A stretch of DNA of 64,000 bases from Azorinus chamasolen. Its lineage: Eukaryota > Mollusca > Bivalvia > Cardiida > Solecurtidae. Shown here piece by piece: positions 21,320-33,023 of this stretch (its first letter is position 1; each line of letters begins with the position of its first letter). The translations under genes and the position numbers were made by a program. Under the pieces are notes generated by a model. The model was not told where the DNA came from. It ran no database searches and saw nothing but the letters and a program-made list of their open reading frames with translations. The stretch lies in assembly GCA_963576725.1 (NCBI GenBank), contig OY755241.1:26200449-26264448 (forward strand), in the 5' to 3' direction.

Positions 21320-23451
21320 ACAAGAGGGCCAGAATGGCCCTGAAGCGCTCACCAGACAATAAGAGTAGAAGATTTTCAAAGTTTTCACTATATGTTTTTA
21401 TAGAAAACTAGCCAGTCCTGGGGCGGGCCAATTTTGACCCAAGAGACATAATTTAAAAAACTTTTGTAGAGGACCTGAACATGATGCTCTGTGCCAAATA
21501 TGAAAGCTGTTAGCCTTCCAGTTTCAGAGGAAAAGATTTTCAAAGATTTCACTATTTGTTTCTCTTCAAAACTGCCCACCCCTGGGGCAGGGCCTATTTT
21601 GACCCCACGGCCATTATTTATATAACTTTTGTAGAGGAACTGAACATGCTGCTCTGTGCCAAATATGAAAGATGAGAGCCTTTCAGTTTCAGAGGAGAAG
21701 ATTTTCAAAGATTTCATTATTTGTTTCTATTCAAAACTGCCCACCCCTGGGGCGGGGCCAATTTTGACCCCAGGGTCATAATTTATATAGCTTTTGTAGA
21801 GGACCTGAACATGATGCTATGTGCCAAATATGAAAGCTGAGAGCCTTCCAGTTTCAGAGGAGAAGATTTTCAAAGTTTTACTATATGTTTCTATTGAAAA
21901 CTTCCCATCCCTGGGGCGGGACCAATTTTGACCCCAGGGGCATAATTTATATAACTTTTGTAGAGGACCTGAACATGATGCTATGTGCCAAATATGAAAG
22001 CTGAGAACCCTGTAGATTCAGAGGAGAAGATTTTCAAAGTTGTCACTATATGTTTCTATTCAAAACTGGCTACCCCTGGGGCGGGGCCAATTTTGACCCC
22101 AGGGGCATAATTTATATAACTTTTGTAGAGGACCTGAACATGATGCTATGTGCCAAATATGAAAGCTGAGAGCCTTTCAGTTTCAGAGGAGAAGATTTTC
22201 AAAGATTTCATTATTTGTTTCTATTGAAAACTGCCCATCCCAGGGGCGGGGCCAATTTTGACCCCAGGGTCATAATTTATATAACTATTGTAGAGGACCT
22301 GAACATGATGCTATGTGCCAAATATGAAAGCTGAGCGCCTTCTGGTTTCAGAGGAGAAGATTTTCAAAGTTTTACTATATGTTTCAATTGAAAACTTCCC
22401 ATCCCTGGGGGGCGGGACCAATTTTGACCCCAGGGGCATAATTTATATAACTTTTGTAGAGGACCTGAACATGATGCTATGTGCCAAATATGAAAGCTGA
22501 GAACCCTGTAGATTCAGAGGAGAAGATTTTCAAAGTTGTCACTATATGTTTCTATTCAAAACTGGCTACCCCTGGGGCGTGGCCAATTTTGACCCCAGGG
22601 GCATAATTTATATAACTTTTGTAGAGGACCTGAACATGATGCTATGTGCCAAATATGAAAGCTGAGAGCCTTTCAGTTTCAGAGGAGAAGATTTTCAAAG
22701 ATTTCATTATTTGTTTCTATTGAAAACTGCCCATCCCAGGGGCGGGGCCAATTTTGACCCCAGGGTCATAATTTATATAACTATTGTAGAGGACCTGAAC
22801 ATGATGCTATGTGCCAAATATGAAAGCTGAGCGCCTTCTGGTTTCAGAGGAGAAGATTTTCAAAGTTTTACTATATGTTTCTATTGAAAACTTCCCACCC
22901 CTGGGGCGGGGCCAATTTTGACCCCAGGGGCATAATTTATATAACTTTTGTAGAGGACCTGAACATGATGCTCTGTACCAAATATGAAAGATGAGAGCCT
23001 TTCAGTTTCAGAGAAGATTTTCAAAGATTTCATTATTTGTTTCTTTTGAAAACTGCCCACCCCTGGGGCGGGGCCAATTTTGACCCCAGGGTCATAATTT
23101 ATATAACTTTTGTAGAGGACCTGAACATGATGCTATGTGCCAAATATGAAAGCTGAGAGCCTTCTGGTTTCAGAGGAGAAGATTTTCAAAGTTTTACTAT
23201 ATGTTTCTATTGAAAACTTCCCACCCCAGGGGCGGGGCCAATTTTGACCCCAGTGGCAACATTTATATAACTTTTGTAGAGGACCTAAAGATGATGCTAT
23301 GTACCAAAGATGAAAGCTGAGAACCCTGTAGATTAAGAGGAGAAGATTTTTAAAGGTTCAAATTGTTGACGCCCGACGACGCACGACGACGGACGACGGA
23401 CATCAAGTGATCACAAAAGCTCACCCTGAGCACAAAAGTGCTCTGGTGAGC
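21320..23451 (+). mobile_element. Complete TR-165 element
   Basis: It starts ACAAGAGGGCCAGAATGGCC with CGCTCACCAGA and contains about a dozen 165-bp units. It ends with the GACGACGGAC block, GCTCACCCTGAGCACAAAAG and TGCTCTGGTGAGCTA. Compared with the uninterrupted TR-150 core (CCAGAATGAAAAATGATATG), the insertion point lies within the A run. If the element is taken as ACAAG...GAGCTA there is no target duplication, which is Helitron-like behaviour. Confidence 0.88.
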
Positions 23452-23752
23452 TAAAAATGATATGAGAGTTATCTCACTGATATGCACAACTACACATCAG
23501 TATCTATCATTCCTGAAAGTTTGAAGAAGTTATGTTGAAAAAAAAGGAGGAGTTAGTTGCACAAGAAATTGCTAATGGACGGACGGACAGACGGACGGAC
23601 GACATACGCCATACCATAATACGTCCCTTCGGGTGTATAAAAAAAATGCAAAACAATACAAGGAAGATGTGTAACACAGGACTAGATGGTATGGAAACTA
23701 GTTGTCAGAGGTTCTTTAGTGTTCCCTGAGATAATGCCAGACATAATTGAAC

Positions 23753-24265
23753 TTATAAGGAATCTAAAGTGTCATCATCACTGTTGTGTATGATTTCTTC
23801 ATTTTCAGCAGCAGTCTCCGTAAACAGTGTTATTTCATGGACAATGTCACTGTTGTGATGGTACTTTACTTTCACTGCATCAGTGAGTAAAAGGTAATTT
23901 TCAATTTCATCTTTGCTCAAGTGTGTAGAGTTGTAATTTTGCAGAAAGGTTTTGATCGTGTTTTCAAAGGCCACAAATTTTTTTGGTACATCATTCTGTG
24001 AAATTTTGAAAGTTAAGGTTCTTGAGAGTTGTTCAGCAGATAGCTTTTGTTTGTTGTTGCAATAATTGCACCTTGCAATTTTGTCAAGGTCTTTGTCTTC
24101 CATTGCCTTTCCACAGTTTATGCAAGCAATAGTTTGTTTCAATGAGCAGCACAAAACAGTGCCAATGTACTCTGCTTCTTTACACTGGGACGATTGTTCT
24201 GTGACGAGAAATGGATCAGCTACTTCAATTGTTGTGCTGGCGGTAGTGCTCAACTGAAGTTGCCC
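23753..24265 (-). CDS. RPA70-like gene, exon 3
   Basis: 171 codons including TAA at 23753-23755, after acceptor TTTTTTTGTTTCAG. It completes the OB fold (GQLQLSTTASTTIEVADPFL), then the zinc ribbon CINC-x16-CNYC. It ends in an acidic serine-rich tail (HNSDDDTLDSL). The exon sequence is free of stops and clearly coding. Confidence 0.7.
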   Translation of the reverse strand, partial: GQLQLSTTASTTIEVADPFLVTEQSSQCKEAEYIGTVLCCSLKQTIACINCGKAMEDKDLDKIARCNYCNNKQKLSAEQLSRTLTFKISQNDVPKKFVAFENTIKTFLQNYNSTHLSKDEIENYLLLTDAVKVKYHHNSDIVHEITLFTETAAENEEIIHNSDDDTLDSL

Positions 24266-27200
24266 CTGAAACAAAAAAAGTTCATTCTAGAATTGTAATT
24301 ATTTGTTATGAGATGATCTGAAATAATATTTGTAACATATTGTTCATAATATTTTTAAACAATTTGGAAGTATTACACATCATGTACACAACTGCTGTTT
24401 GATATGTTTATTTTGGCATTTAATTTCCTATCAAATTTTAAAAAGCTTTCATTATTTCATAATGTAAAAGATTTTTTGAACAGATAGCTAAAGTTGCCAT
24501 CACAGCGTTTTTTTCCTTCTTTGAACAGTTCCGAGGACAGATCCGTTCCCAATTCAACACGAACCCTTCCCAATCAAGAAAAATTCAAAGAACAGACCCA
24601 TTCCCAATCAAAATAAACACATTTCCAAACATGTCAAATCATTTTCTCTTAATTCATAGCAAACTATCCAAATTCAAACTTATCTTTTGCCATAATGTAG
24701 GTCTACAACGAACGGAAACAAAGGTACGTAACCACTGACATGTTTGGGGTATGTGTACAACCATACCACTGAATACGACCGCATTCCGGAAACGGTCCTG
24801 ACATTGTTACTATTTTTGTCAGACCAAATCGTCCCGCAAAATTTTTTCGCTACATGAATTTTTTTGCCCAGATTTTTTTTTTTAACTGATCAATATGAAA
24901 ATGGGTCAATATGTTGAAGCAGCCGACTCGGTCTATTTAGCGAGTAAATTTAATACTTCAGATGATTTATGTCTGAATATTCATTATTTCAAGATAAATA
25001 AATGTTTTCAAATATTACTATGCACAAAAAAAACATTTGGAAGGCACAACTGCCATACTCGTAAGATAATTTACAATATAAGAACCCACAAATCCACAGG
25101 AAAACAGCATACATGCCCCTTCATCGAGACTGGTTTACGTCCAGTGATATTAAATCTACAAATATTGTCAAGAGTTTACAATTCCCAATCTGAAGGGTAC
25201 CACACCTGTTCCCAATTGGGTGAAAATAAAACGCTGCATCAAAATCATAAAGGAATCCTGTGAGTAGTTTTATGTATATTTTATGTTTGTGGTATAGTTG
25301 TAATAACTAGGAAATTGACCGAGTAAGAGAGGGCGCTGCAGATGATCTTTTGTCAAATATAATATTTTTGATAAATGAAAGACAGATAACTCTGACAATG
25401 ATCTGATTCAACCCATAAACTATGGACGTCTTCCTTTGATAGTACTAAACATATGCTTTTATTAATATGAAGTCAATATATATGTAAATTAGTATTTGTT
25501 ATCTTGTTAAATCTAAGGTGTTGACTAAAGCTGATGACACTTTCGATGAATCAGGGGCAGATAACTGTAGACAGTTATGTGATACAACACAAAAACTATT
25601 GGCATCTATCATTCCTGAAAGTTTGAAGAAATTATGTTAGTTGAACAAGGAATTGCTACTCGAAACTATCAAAGGGCAATAACTCCACAATGAAAAATGA
25701 TATGAGTTATCTCACTGATATGCACAACTACACATCAACATCTATCATTCCTGAAAGTTTGAAGAAATTATGTTGAAAAATAAAGGAGGAGTTAGTTGCA
25801 CAAGAAATTGCTACTCGAAACTATCAAAGGGCAATAACTCCACAATGAAAAATGATATGAGAGTTATCTCACTGATATGCACAACTAAACATCAGTATCT
25901 ATCATTCCTGAAAGTTTGAAGAAATTATGTTGAAAAATAAAGGAGGAGTTAGTTGCACAAGATATTGCTACCCGAAACTATCAAAGGGCAATAACTCCAG
26001 AATGAACAAGAGATGTCACAGTCACGTGACAAATGCCCCTAAAAATTGTACCCTGTGACCTTGGACCAGGGAGTTGACACATCGTCTTTGTGTGGTGAAC
26101 ATTTGTGCCAGGTTCCTTTGAAATCCATTCACAGATAAACAAGTAATTGTACCCTGTGACCTTGACCTTTGACATATGGACCAGGGAGCTGAACGCGACA
26201 CATCGTCTTTTGAAGAAATTATGTTGAAAAATATAGGAGGAGTTAGTTGCACAAGAAATTGCTAACGGACGGACAGACAGACGACATGCGCCGTCCCATA
26301 ATAAGCCCTTCGTGCGTATACAAAGGGGAATAACTCCAAAAATATTGATGCTAGAGTTCTGGCCCTTTTGGATAACACTTCCTCTCATCATTCATGTTTC
26401 AAGTGTGAAATTTGAAAGCTATATAATGATTAGTTTAGAAAAGACAGCCAAAAAAAAGGTGTGATGGACAGACAGACGGACGATGGAAAAGTGATCCCTA
26501 AGTGACATACTGTTTCTCGACAGGTGGCACAAAAAGTACCTAGTTATAGTAGACGTTCAGTCCAATGACTGCTCAGCTGACTGTACATTTACTCGCCTAG
26601 TCATTAAGTCATACACCTACAATGTTGAGCACTGCTAACATATGGCGGAATCGTGCAACCGCAGTACAGACGAGTGACCCATAATTTCATAAAGGAAAAT
26701 ACTAGGATTTGTACTGTCCATACAAACTATATAAAAATTTCCATTTTATGAAAACATTATTAACCAGTATGGTATACATTAAACTGACATAATTGCATAT
26801 TAAACTGAATTAGTTCAAGAATCTTTCAAATATAAGAGCAATGTACAAAATCAGAAGAAACAAATTTTCATAAATGAATTTGCAATGCCTATTCCAGACT
26901 TTTACCTAGTACCCTGCATTCAATGTAGATGCTTGAAATTGGATGTATTGTTCACATTATAGATCGGACTATTTCCGATTGTTACCTTGTGATACTAAAT
27001 AAATGCAAACAAATTATTTTTAAATGCATACTTGATGGACACAAATGTTTTTTGTTTAATGTAGTCATTTCACTGGTATTTTGTAAACTGTGTGACAGTT
27101 GCAATAATTACCAAGCATGTAAACGAACTGGATCTGGATAAAAACAAGTATGTTTGGAAATTCTTTAGAAGATTTCCAAGTGCAAGTATGCAATAAGTTA

Positions 27201-29647
27201 CAAACCTTTAAGAAATATAGTCAGTGGATAGGTATTTATTTGTTGTCCATTTGTATCAACATTTTGAAACTGGTATCGACATCATATCAATTGATGTGTA
27301 TTTATCATACATCAATACTGTTCCTATCAATGACACCTGTAAGTTTTGGGAAGATAAATGAAGGACATAATAGTACCTGGTATGATGAAGTGACAAGGTT
27401 CCTCATAGTGTAGAACTGTCCAGGTTCAATTGATTTTGTTTGGTTTTGCCACACACACAGCATCATGGTAGATGTGGAGTCTGCAATCTGAAGTTTTTTC
27501 AGTTGTCTAGGTCCATATATTTGGTCTCAATTTGTTCAGTAGGTTGTGCTGAAATAACCTTGATCTGCACAGAGCACTGCAAAAGAAAGCAAACATTTTG
27601 CTAAATGATTTAGAATGGTTCATTAAAGACATTTTTGTACAAAATTTACGTTGGATAAAACGCTTATTATGGAAGGATTTTATTTGCATAGGACTGCTGT
27701 TACATTATATTGAACCATCCTATTACAAGCAGCAATTTGTTATATATTTAACAGCACTGCAACAAAATTAACCCTTTCCTTCAAAAAAGCGTGTTTTGCC
27801 GCATTTGCAAACAAAGTAGACCAAGATCAGACGGTTTCTAGAGAATCTGATCAGGGTCTACTCAGTTTGCTTATGGAATTTGAAAGATGTGTGTGTTTAC
27901 TGTACATGTACAACCTTCCATATTTGATTATAATTGTTTTGTTCATGAATATTCAATGGGTATTAAGATTTGGACTAAACATAGAACAGGGAAAGGGTTA
28001 GGGTTAAGGTTATATGGGAGCCGTTCTACACAGAAAGGTTCTTATTAACATCTACCTTTTCACATGTTTTCACATGACCTCGGCCAATTTTTGACTCAAC
28101 CTATTCGAATAAATTAAGGTTTTGTAGTTTGAAACCATTGTGATAAATAGGGCATTTGTTCCTTTTGAAGCAAATGGTCTATATTTCACAATAGTTTCAA
28201 CAGGTGATTTTTACAGATGTTATCTCATTACATCTATGCCATGGCAAACAGAGCACACCAAGATTAAGCTAAATGATCAGCAAATCATGAAATGGTTAGA
28301 TTCTAAACTATTTCCGATCAAACAGTGATCAAATGGGTCATAAACACATCAATTGCTTTCAGTTATGATCTTAATAACTGTAAATAGCACACTCTATACA
28401 CTTGCCAGTTTGACGAAACCACTACGCATTTTGTTCATGTATCGTAGATTCAACTTCTATCGAATTTCACCTGTTTATCGAACCTTTCATTTTTTGTGTC
28501 TTTACGCATTTACAAGTGAATACTACCTCATAAAATCATGAGTACCGTTGCTTTGTCTGTAAACAATGCCTCGTAGCTTTAAAAACGAAATATACGCCAT
28601 AAACACGTCGTCAATACAGTTTATCCTTCAACTATGCTGAACATGAGAAAACTTTTAATACGTTATAGAATATCGACATAAATTGAAAAGAGTACCACAT
28701 TAAAAATGTTTGCCAGCTCTGACTCCTTCAGTTTATGCAAAGGTGGCGTGCTCATGATGAAATCACAGGATTGTGAGTGTTATATATTACAGTAAACAGT
28801 ATCTAAAATAAAGGTTCGACAAGCAGGTGATATTTTTCTGGCAGCCATTTGTTTTGTTATGCGGGTGGTGGGGAACAGTGGATTGTTTGGGGATTAATAG
28901 ATGAGAATGAAATTACTTAATTGTTTCAAGTTATATATAAAAGATTATTTTGAACTGCTGATTTTTTTTTCAATATTCACAGTAAACGTTTTCTGTTCCT
29001 AGTCAAATGTTAAGAGGTTCCATAGACGGTGAGACCATGCTAGTCGAGTTTGTACTTTGACGAAACGACGACAATCTGTTGTACATGTATTCAATGAAAA
29101 TTCTATTTACGTTAATACCTCGTATACATTTCGAGTAATGAGCTAAATTAAATTTTGTGCACGCAGACGTCAACGTCTACGACTTAGTGGTCACAATAGT
29201 TCGAGGTTTCATCTTAACAGACGAGCTAAAAATGAAGTCAAACAGAAAATGAAACGAGGAACTTACAGGTGTGGAAGCCGAGTCTATTTCAGCAAGAGTC
29301 TTCATTTTTGACATCGTTTCAGTTGTCGTTGATCTCGAGAAGTCAAGTTTCTTAATCACAGAAACGTGTGACTGTTTCCTGATTATTACTTCTTTCCCAG
29401 TTCCTCTTGGTTTCACAATACAGTCTGAGATTTTAACTGGTGTGTGAGCAGTTTGAGCAGACTTCAATGCTGGTTGTTTCTCTGGTGAGAAACTAACAAA
29501 CCTCAAGAACTGATCATGTTCAACTTGGATGGTTCCATTAAAATATCTTGTGTTTGATTTGGCAGCGGTTGTTACATCTGTAACGTTGTGCACAAACCCT
29601 ACAACACTTTCAGAATCTTCTTCAGCGTACTTTCGTTTGGAGGCCAT
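23753..29647 (-). CDS. OB-fold / zinc-ribbon protein, RPA70-like (three exons, frameshifted)
   Basis: A spliced gene: exon 1 29267-29647, exon 2 27377-27576, exon 3 23753-24265. All junctions are phase 0, with GTAAGT and GTACTA donors and pyrimidine-rich CAG acceptors. The product would be about 363 residues. It has an N-terminal OB-like part (VGFVHNVTDVTTAAKSNTRY), a second OB fold spanning exons 2-3 (LKKLQIADSTSTMMLCVW, then SIEPGQFYTMRNLV, TSSYQ/GQLQLSTTAS) and a zinc ribbon CINCGKAM...CNYC. This order resembles the DNA-binding part of replication protein A large subunits, so single-strand DNA binding is an inference. Exon 2 holds an extra AT dinucleotide in an ATATAT run (near 27525) that breaks the frame; without it exon 2 is exactly 66 codons. 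It could be a host gene, a recent pseudogene, or part of a mobile family. Confidence 0.65.
24266..27376 (-). other. Intron 2 of the RPA70-like gene
   Basis: It holds AT-rich DNA, a chance frame at 24895-25263 with no recognised motif, and a TR-150 array with its end block at about 25590-26330. A further tandem-repeat end lies near 26460-26540. No exon-like sequence was found in 26541-27376. Confidence 0.5.
25590..26330 (+). mobile_element. TR-150 array copy in intron
   Basis: Three to four core units (TATCATTCCTGAAAGTTTGA, AAAGGAGGAGTTAGTTGCAC, GGCAATAACTCCACAATG) are followed by the end block GGACGGACAGACAGACGACATG and CCCTTCGTGCGTATA. A different left end (ACAAGAGATGTCACAGTCACGTGAC-type, from 26007) is spliced into it, so this is a mosaic of two element families. 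Confidence 0.65.
27377..27576 (-). CDS. RPA70-like gene, exon 2 (2-bp frameshift)
   Basis: 200 bp between acceptor CTTTCTTTTGCAG and donor GTACTATT. It reads CSVQIKVISAQPTEQIETKY, then, after skipping AT, GPRQLKKLQIADSTSTMMLC and VWQNQTKSIEPGQFYTMRN. The strand pattern ADST...MML.VW is characteristic of RPA-type OB folds. Confidence 0.65.
27769..28000 (+). mobile_element. MITE-B with perfect 11-bp terminal inverted repeats
   Basis: TAACCCTTTCC at 27769-27779 and GGAAAGGGTTA at 27990-28000. An internal palindrome is GCAAACAAAGTAGACC...GGTCTACTCAGTTTGC. A TA target duplication is possible at the ends. The right half CATGAATATTCAATGGGTAT recurs in the other copies. There is no transposase. Confidence 0.8.
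28136..28194. repeat. Palindromic MITE-A copy
   Basis: CCATTGTGATAAATAGGGC pairs imperfectly with GGTCTATATTTCACAATAG. It is followed by TTTCAACAGGTGATTTTTAC, the same flank as at 14977-15000, so the repeat is longer than the hairpin. Confidence 0.75.
29267..29647 (-). CDS. RPA70-like gene, exon 1
   Basis: 127 codons from MASKRKYAEEDSESVV to ...AEIDSASTP, then donor GTAAGT at 29261-29266. It contains KSNTRYFNGTIQVEHDQFLR and VRFVSF-like strands typical of an OB fold. The start is the only ATG before the first conserved strand. No TATA box is evident upstream. A tandem-repeat element begins 75 bp away at 29723. Confidence 0.7.
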
Positions 29648-29820
29648 TGTTGTTTATGTTTTAGAACAGTCACGTGACTTAAACACTTCAGTGACAGATT
29701 TGAATTAGAACATAAATTGTAAACAAGAGGGCCATGAGGGCCTGAAGCGCTCACCAGACATAACCCCAGGGGCGGGCCATATTTGACCACAAGAAATCAT
29801 GTGTACACCCTTGGTGGAGA

Positions 29821-29873
29821 ATGAATGAATGAATGAATGGTGTTTTACGGCCCATCGACACTGATGGTCATAT
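29821..29873 (-). mobile_element. 53-bp LINE-B tail insertion
   Basis: Only the (ATGA)n tail and the last ~35 bp of the 3' UTR are present. The TSD ACCCTTGGTGGAGA / ACCCTTGGTAGAGA flanks it at 29807-29820 and 29874-29887. It is an extreme 5' truncation. Confidence 0.88.
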
Positions 29874-30238
29874 ACCCTTGGTAGAGAACCACAAGGCAAA
29901 GCAATATGCCATTAATTAAAGGTCTAAGTCTTATGGTTTCAGAGAAAGATAATATTTATATTTTTCCCATGAAAAACTGATAAGCCCTGAGGCAGGGCCA
30001 AGTTTCGCCCAGTGGTCAGGGTCGTAAGTTAAACATTCTTGGCAGAGGACCACAAGCCACAGCTACATATTTGTAGAGGATCATTAGATCATGTTACATA
30101 CCAAATATCAAAGGTCTAGGCCTTACAGTTTCAGTAGATTTTTAAATATTTTCCTATGAAAAACTGATAAGCCCTTGGGCGGGGCCATTTTTGGCTTGGG
30201 GGTCATAATTTGAACAATATTTGTAGAGGACCATAAGA

Positions 30239-30285
30239 GTGAGTGAGTGAGTTGGGTTTAACGTCCGACCAACAGTATTTCAGTT
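30239..30285 (-). mobile_element. 47-bp SINE tail insertion
   Basis: GTGAGTGAGTGAGTTGGG plus the last bases of the SINE seen at 9352-9666. The 12-bp TSD AGGACCATAAGA is at 30227-30238 and 30286-30297. Confidence 0.88.
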
Positions 30286-31388
30286 AGGACCATAAGATCA
30301 TGCTACATACTAAATATCAAAGGTCTAGGCCTTACAGTTTCAGAGTAGAAGATTTTTAAAGATTTTCCTATGAAAAACTGATAAGCCCTTGGGCGGGGCC
30401 ATTTTTGGCCCGAGGATCACAATTTGAACAACTTTTGTAGAGGACCATGAGATCATGCTACATACGAAATATCAAAAGTCTAGGCCTTACAGTTTCAGAA
30501 AAGAAGATTTTTAAAGATTTTCCTATGGAAAACTGATAAGCCTTTGGGCGGGGCCATTTTTGGCCCCGGGGTCATAATTTGAACAACTTTAGTAGAGGAC
30601 CATAAGATCATGCTACATACGAAATATCAAAGGTCTAGGCCTTACAGTTTCAGAGAAGAAGATTTTTAAAGATTTTCCTATGAAAAACTGATAAACCCTT
30701 GGGCGGGGCCATTTTTGGCCCAGGGGTCATTATTTGAACATTCTTTGTAGAGGACCATAATATCATGCTACATACCAAATATCAAAGTTCTAGGCCTTAC
30801 AGTTTTAGAGAAGAAGATTTTTAAAGATTTTCCAATGAAAAACTGATAAGCCCTTGGGCGGGGCCAACTTTGGCCCGGGGGTCATAATTTGAACAATCTT
30901 TGTAGAGGACCATAATATCATGCTACATACCAAATATCAATGGTCTAGGACAGAATGGTTTCAGAGAAGAAGATTTTTAAAGATTTTCATATATTACCAT
31001 ATATGGAAAAAATGACCACGCCCTCTGGCGGCCATGTTTTTTGCCGGATCAAAATTCTTTTAACAACTTGTAAAGTCTATCAACTGAGAAACATTTTGGT
31101 GAAAACTATATTCAAATCGGACAAGTCATTCTGGAGAAGAAGATTTTTCTAGATATTGCGTACAGTTGCCATGGCAACAAGACCGATGGCCCCGCCCACT
31201 ATCTTTTAACAACGTTTGAAGCACCAACCCACAGTATGTATCTGACCAAGTTTGGTTACAAATAGGCAGTCGGTTTCAGAAAAGTCGTTTGAAATTGTTG
31301 ACGGACAGACAGACGGACAGACTGACAGACGGACGACGGGGTATCACAATAGCTCACCTTGAGCACTTTGTGCTCTGGTGAGCTAAAA

Positions 31389-31798
31389 AATGAATGAACG
31401 TAATGGTGGCAATCATGTGCATATGATAATTCAACTATGTACAATAAATTAAATACAAACATAAAACAATGAATTATACATATTTCTGGCGCACTATTTG
31501 ATGGACTATAATTTATGCATGTATTGATGCGCATTTTGGCGGGAAAACATTCGCACCCTGTAAAGTAGTTCTTTGAAGTTGTATAGGGTGAACACTCACC
31601 TGGCCCGACACAGTTAAGACACATATTTTGCTGAAAAATAACCAGTGGATGCGATGTGAATGGTAATAGCGCATAAGAATAATGTTAACAAATTTGCAAA
31701 CAAATCGCAACAGATGCATTGATGAAAATGTCCCCAAAGAAGCAATTATAATACAAATACTTGAATACGTCTGATTTAATATTTCCACCACTAAATTA
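31389..31798. other. No gene recognised
   Basis: AT-rich interval with overlapping chance frames on the minus strand (31256-31812). No motif supports a gene. Confidence 0.5.
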
Positions 31799-31915
31799 AG
31801 GGCCTTTTTCAAAGCTGTTCATGTCAAAAAACACGTCATGACGTGTAATTTGACATGAAAATCTTTGAAAACGTCATGACGTGTATTTTGACATGAACAT
31901 GTTTGAAAAAGACCC
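31799..31915. repeat. Foldback element with two ACGTCATGACGT cores
   Basis: GGGCCTTTTTCAAAGCTGTT is mirrored by AACATGTTTGAAAAAGACCC. Inside, TTCATGTCAAAAAACACG pairs with CGTGTATTTTGACATGAA. The palindrome CGTCATGACG occurs in each arm. A half copy (GGGCCTTTTTCAAAGATTAT) is at about 58975. Confidence 0.8.
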
Positions 31916-32098
31916 TAAGTTGTCAAAATATTAAATATGAACCAGTAAAGTATTTATGTAAAAAAACACAAATTTATATTTATGATTAAACTAACTAAAC
32001 TTGAAATAACAAATATAGAATATTGAAAAACGGAATAATTTTTTACCAATGCATTTCAACTGGAGGAAAATAAAAATTTAGAAAGCTCAATTCTGAAA

Positions 32099-32155
32099 TA
32101 ATTGTGATAAATAGAGGATTTGCTCCTATGGAGTTAATGCTCAATTTATTACAAT
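32099..32155. repeat. Palindromic MITE-A copy (diverged)
   Basis: ATTGTGATAAATAGAGGATT pairs imperfectly with AATGCTCAATTTATTACAAT. Confidence 0.7.
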
Positions 32156-32163
32156 GGTTTAAA

Positions 32164-32438
32164 ACAATTAAGGGCACCGCAAGTGGGTGCAAACGCTTAC
32201 AAGTCTGTCATCATTGTTAAAAAATATAAAGGGCCATAACTCCAAAATTTTGAAATCAAGAGTTATGGTTCTTATGTAGTGGCCTTCCCCTCAATGAGAT
32301 CTACTAACCTATGAAGTCTCATGTTGATGCCTCTTATACTTCTCTAGTAATGGTCAATGTTAAAATTAAAATTTCAGAAGACGACGACGACGCGGACGCC
32401 GGAGTTACGACATTAGCTTGTGTCAAGACAAGCTAAAA
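32164..32438 (+). mobile_element. Single-unit element with GAC-rich, hairpin-closed end
   Basis: It starts near AAGGGCACCGCAAGTGGGTG, has one unit with GGGCCATAACTCC, then GACGACGACGACGCGGACGC and a terminal hairpin AGCTTGT-GTCAAG-ACAAGCT before AAAAA. It has the same end design as the TR elements but another sequence. It abuts the 3' side of the Helentron. Confidence 0.6.
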
Positions 32439-33023
32439 ATGACATTTACAAATGTGTAATGTGTTAAATGCTGAAGACTTCAGTTAGTGGTGCTCACCCT
32501 TCCTGACTTCTAGTACATAAGTACTAGGTGGGTGATAACTTGAACCATATATCTATTTTGTGGGTACCGTTTATAACATAATTGTAATTCCAATAGTTTA
32601 GTGATCAGGCAAGCAGAAATAAATTAGCTTATGATCTGACCAGTATGCTTCAACTGTATCAAAAGTGCCAGTGCAATTTGCAAATATCAAATCAAGAATG
32701 GGCCCATAATCTGTTGTCATTTTCTGCATCAACTGTGAACAATGAAACTCACTGTCCATGAACTGGCAAAGAGTCCTATCAGATTTTGAAATATCAATAT
32801 TGAAGTCACCAATAAAAATAACATCTTTTGATGTGTCAATCCGTTTTTTCAACTCTGTTGTTATAGCTGTCTTAAATGATTGAAATGAACATGATGGGGA
32901 TTTATAAAGAACAACTATTTGTTTGTCTGTGGAATTCTTTCTGACATCTGGGAAAGTAAATTCAATGTCTGTGGTGTTGTAAGGAAAGCACTAATTTACA
33001 ATAATATTATCTTTGACATACAC

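Larger units (their letters stand above)
19466..23643 (+). mobile_element. TR-150 element (GGCAATAACTCC core), interrupted twice
   Basis: The left end ACAAGAGCACCGCAAGACGG is followed by TATACGCCCGAAGG. The core unit of about 150 bp (GGCAATAACTCCAGAATG ... AAAGGAGGAGTTAGTTGCAC) repeats. The right end has GGACGGACAGACGGACGGAC and then CGTCCCTTCGGGTGTATAAAA. TATACGCCCGAAGG (left) and CCTTCGGGTGTATA (right) are subterminal inverted repeats, 13 of 14 matching. A LINE-B (19625-21008) and a complete TR-165 (21320-23451) are inserted in it. Confidence 0.8.
27577..29266 (-). other. Intron 1 of the RPA70-like gene
   Basis: AT-rich. It holds MITE-B (27769-28000) and a MITE-A hairpin (28136-28194). No coding sequence is recognised. 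Confidence 0.5.
29723..31388 (+). mobile_element. TR-155 element (second subfamily) with two micro-insertions
   Basis: The left end ACAAGAGGGCCATGAGGGCC is followed by a core of about 155 bp (GGGCGGGGCCATTTTTGGCC recurs near 30391, 30546, 30701 and 30856). The right end has GACGGACAGACTGACAGACG and the hairpin TAGCTCACCTTGAGCAC/GTGCTCTGGTGAGCTA. The ends match TR-165 but the core is only distantly related. A LINE-B tail (29821-29873) and a SINE tail (30239-30285) are inserted. Confidence 0.8.

Noticed and set aside
23570..23643. Functional microsatellite (GGAC)n
   Set aside because: It is the standard GAC-rich end block of a tandem-repeat element, seen with variations in every family here.
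24895..25263. 122-aa open frame in intron 2
   Set aside because: No recognisable domain, biased AT-rich composition, no splice signals used; likely chance.
31256..31812. Two overlapping minus-strand frames of about 100-120 aa
   Set aside because: They share sequence in different frames and show no motif.
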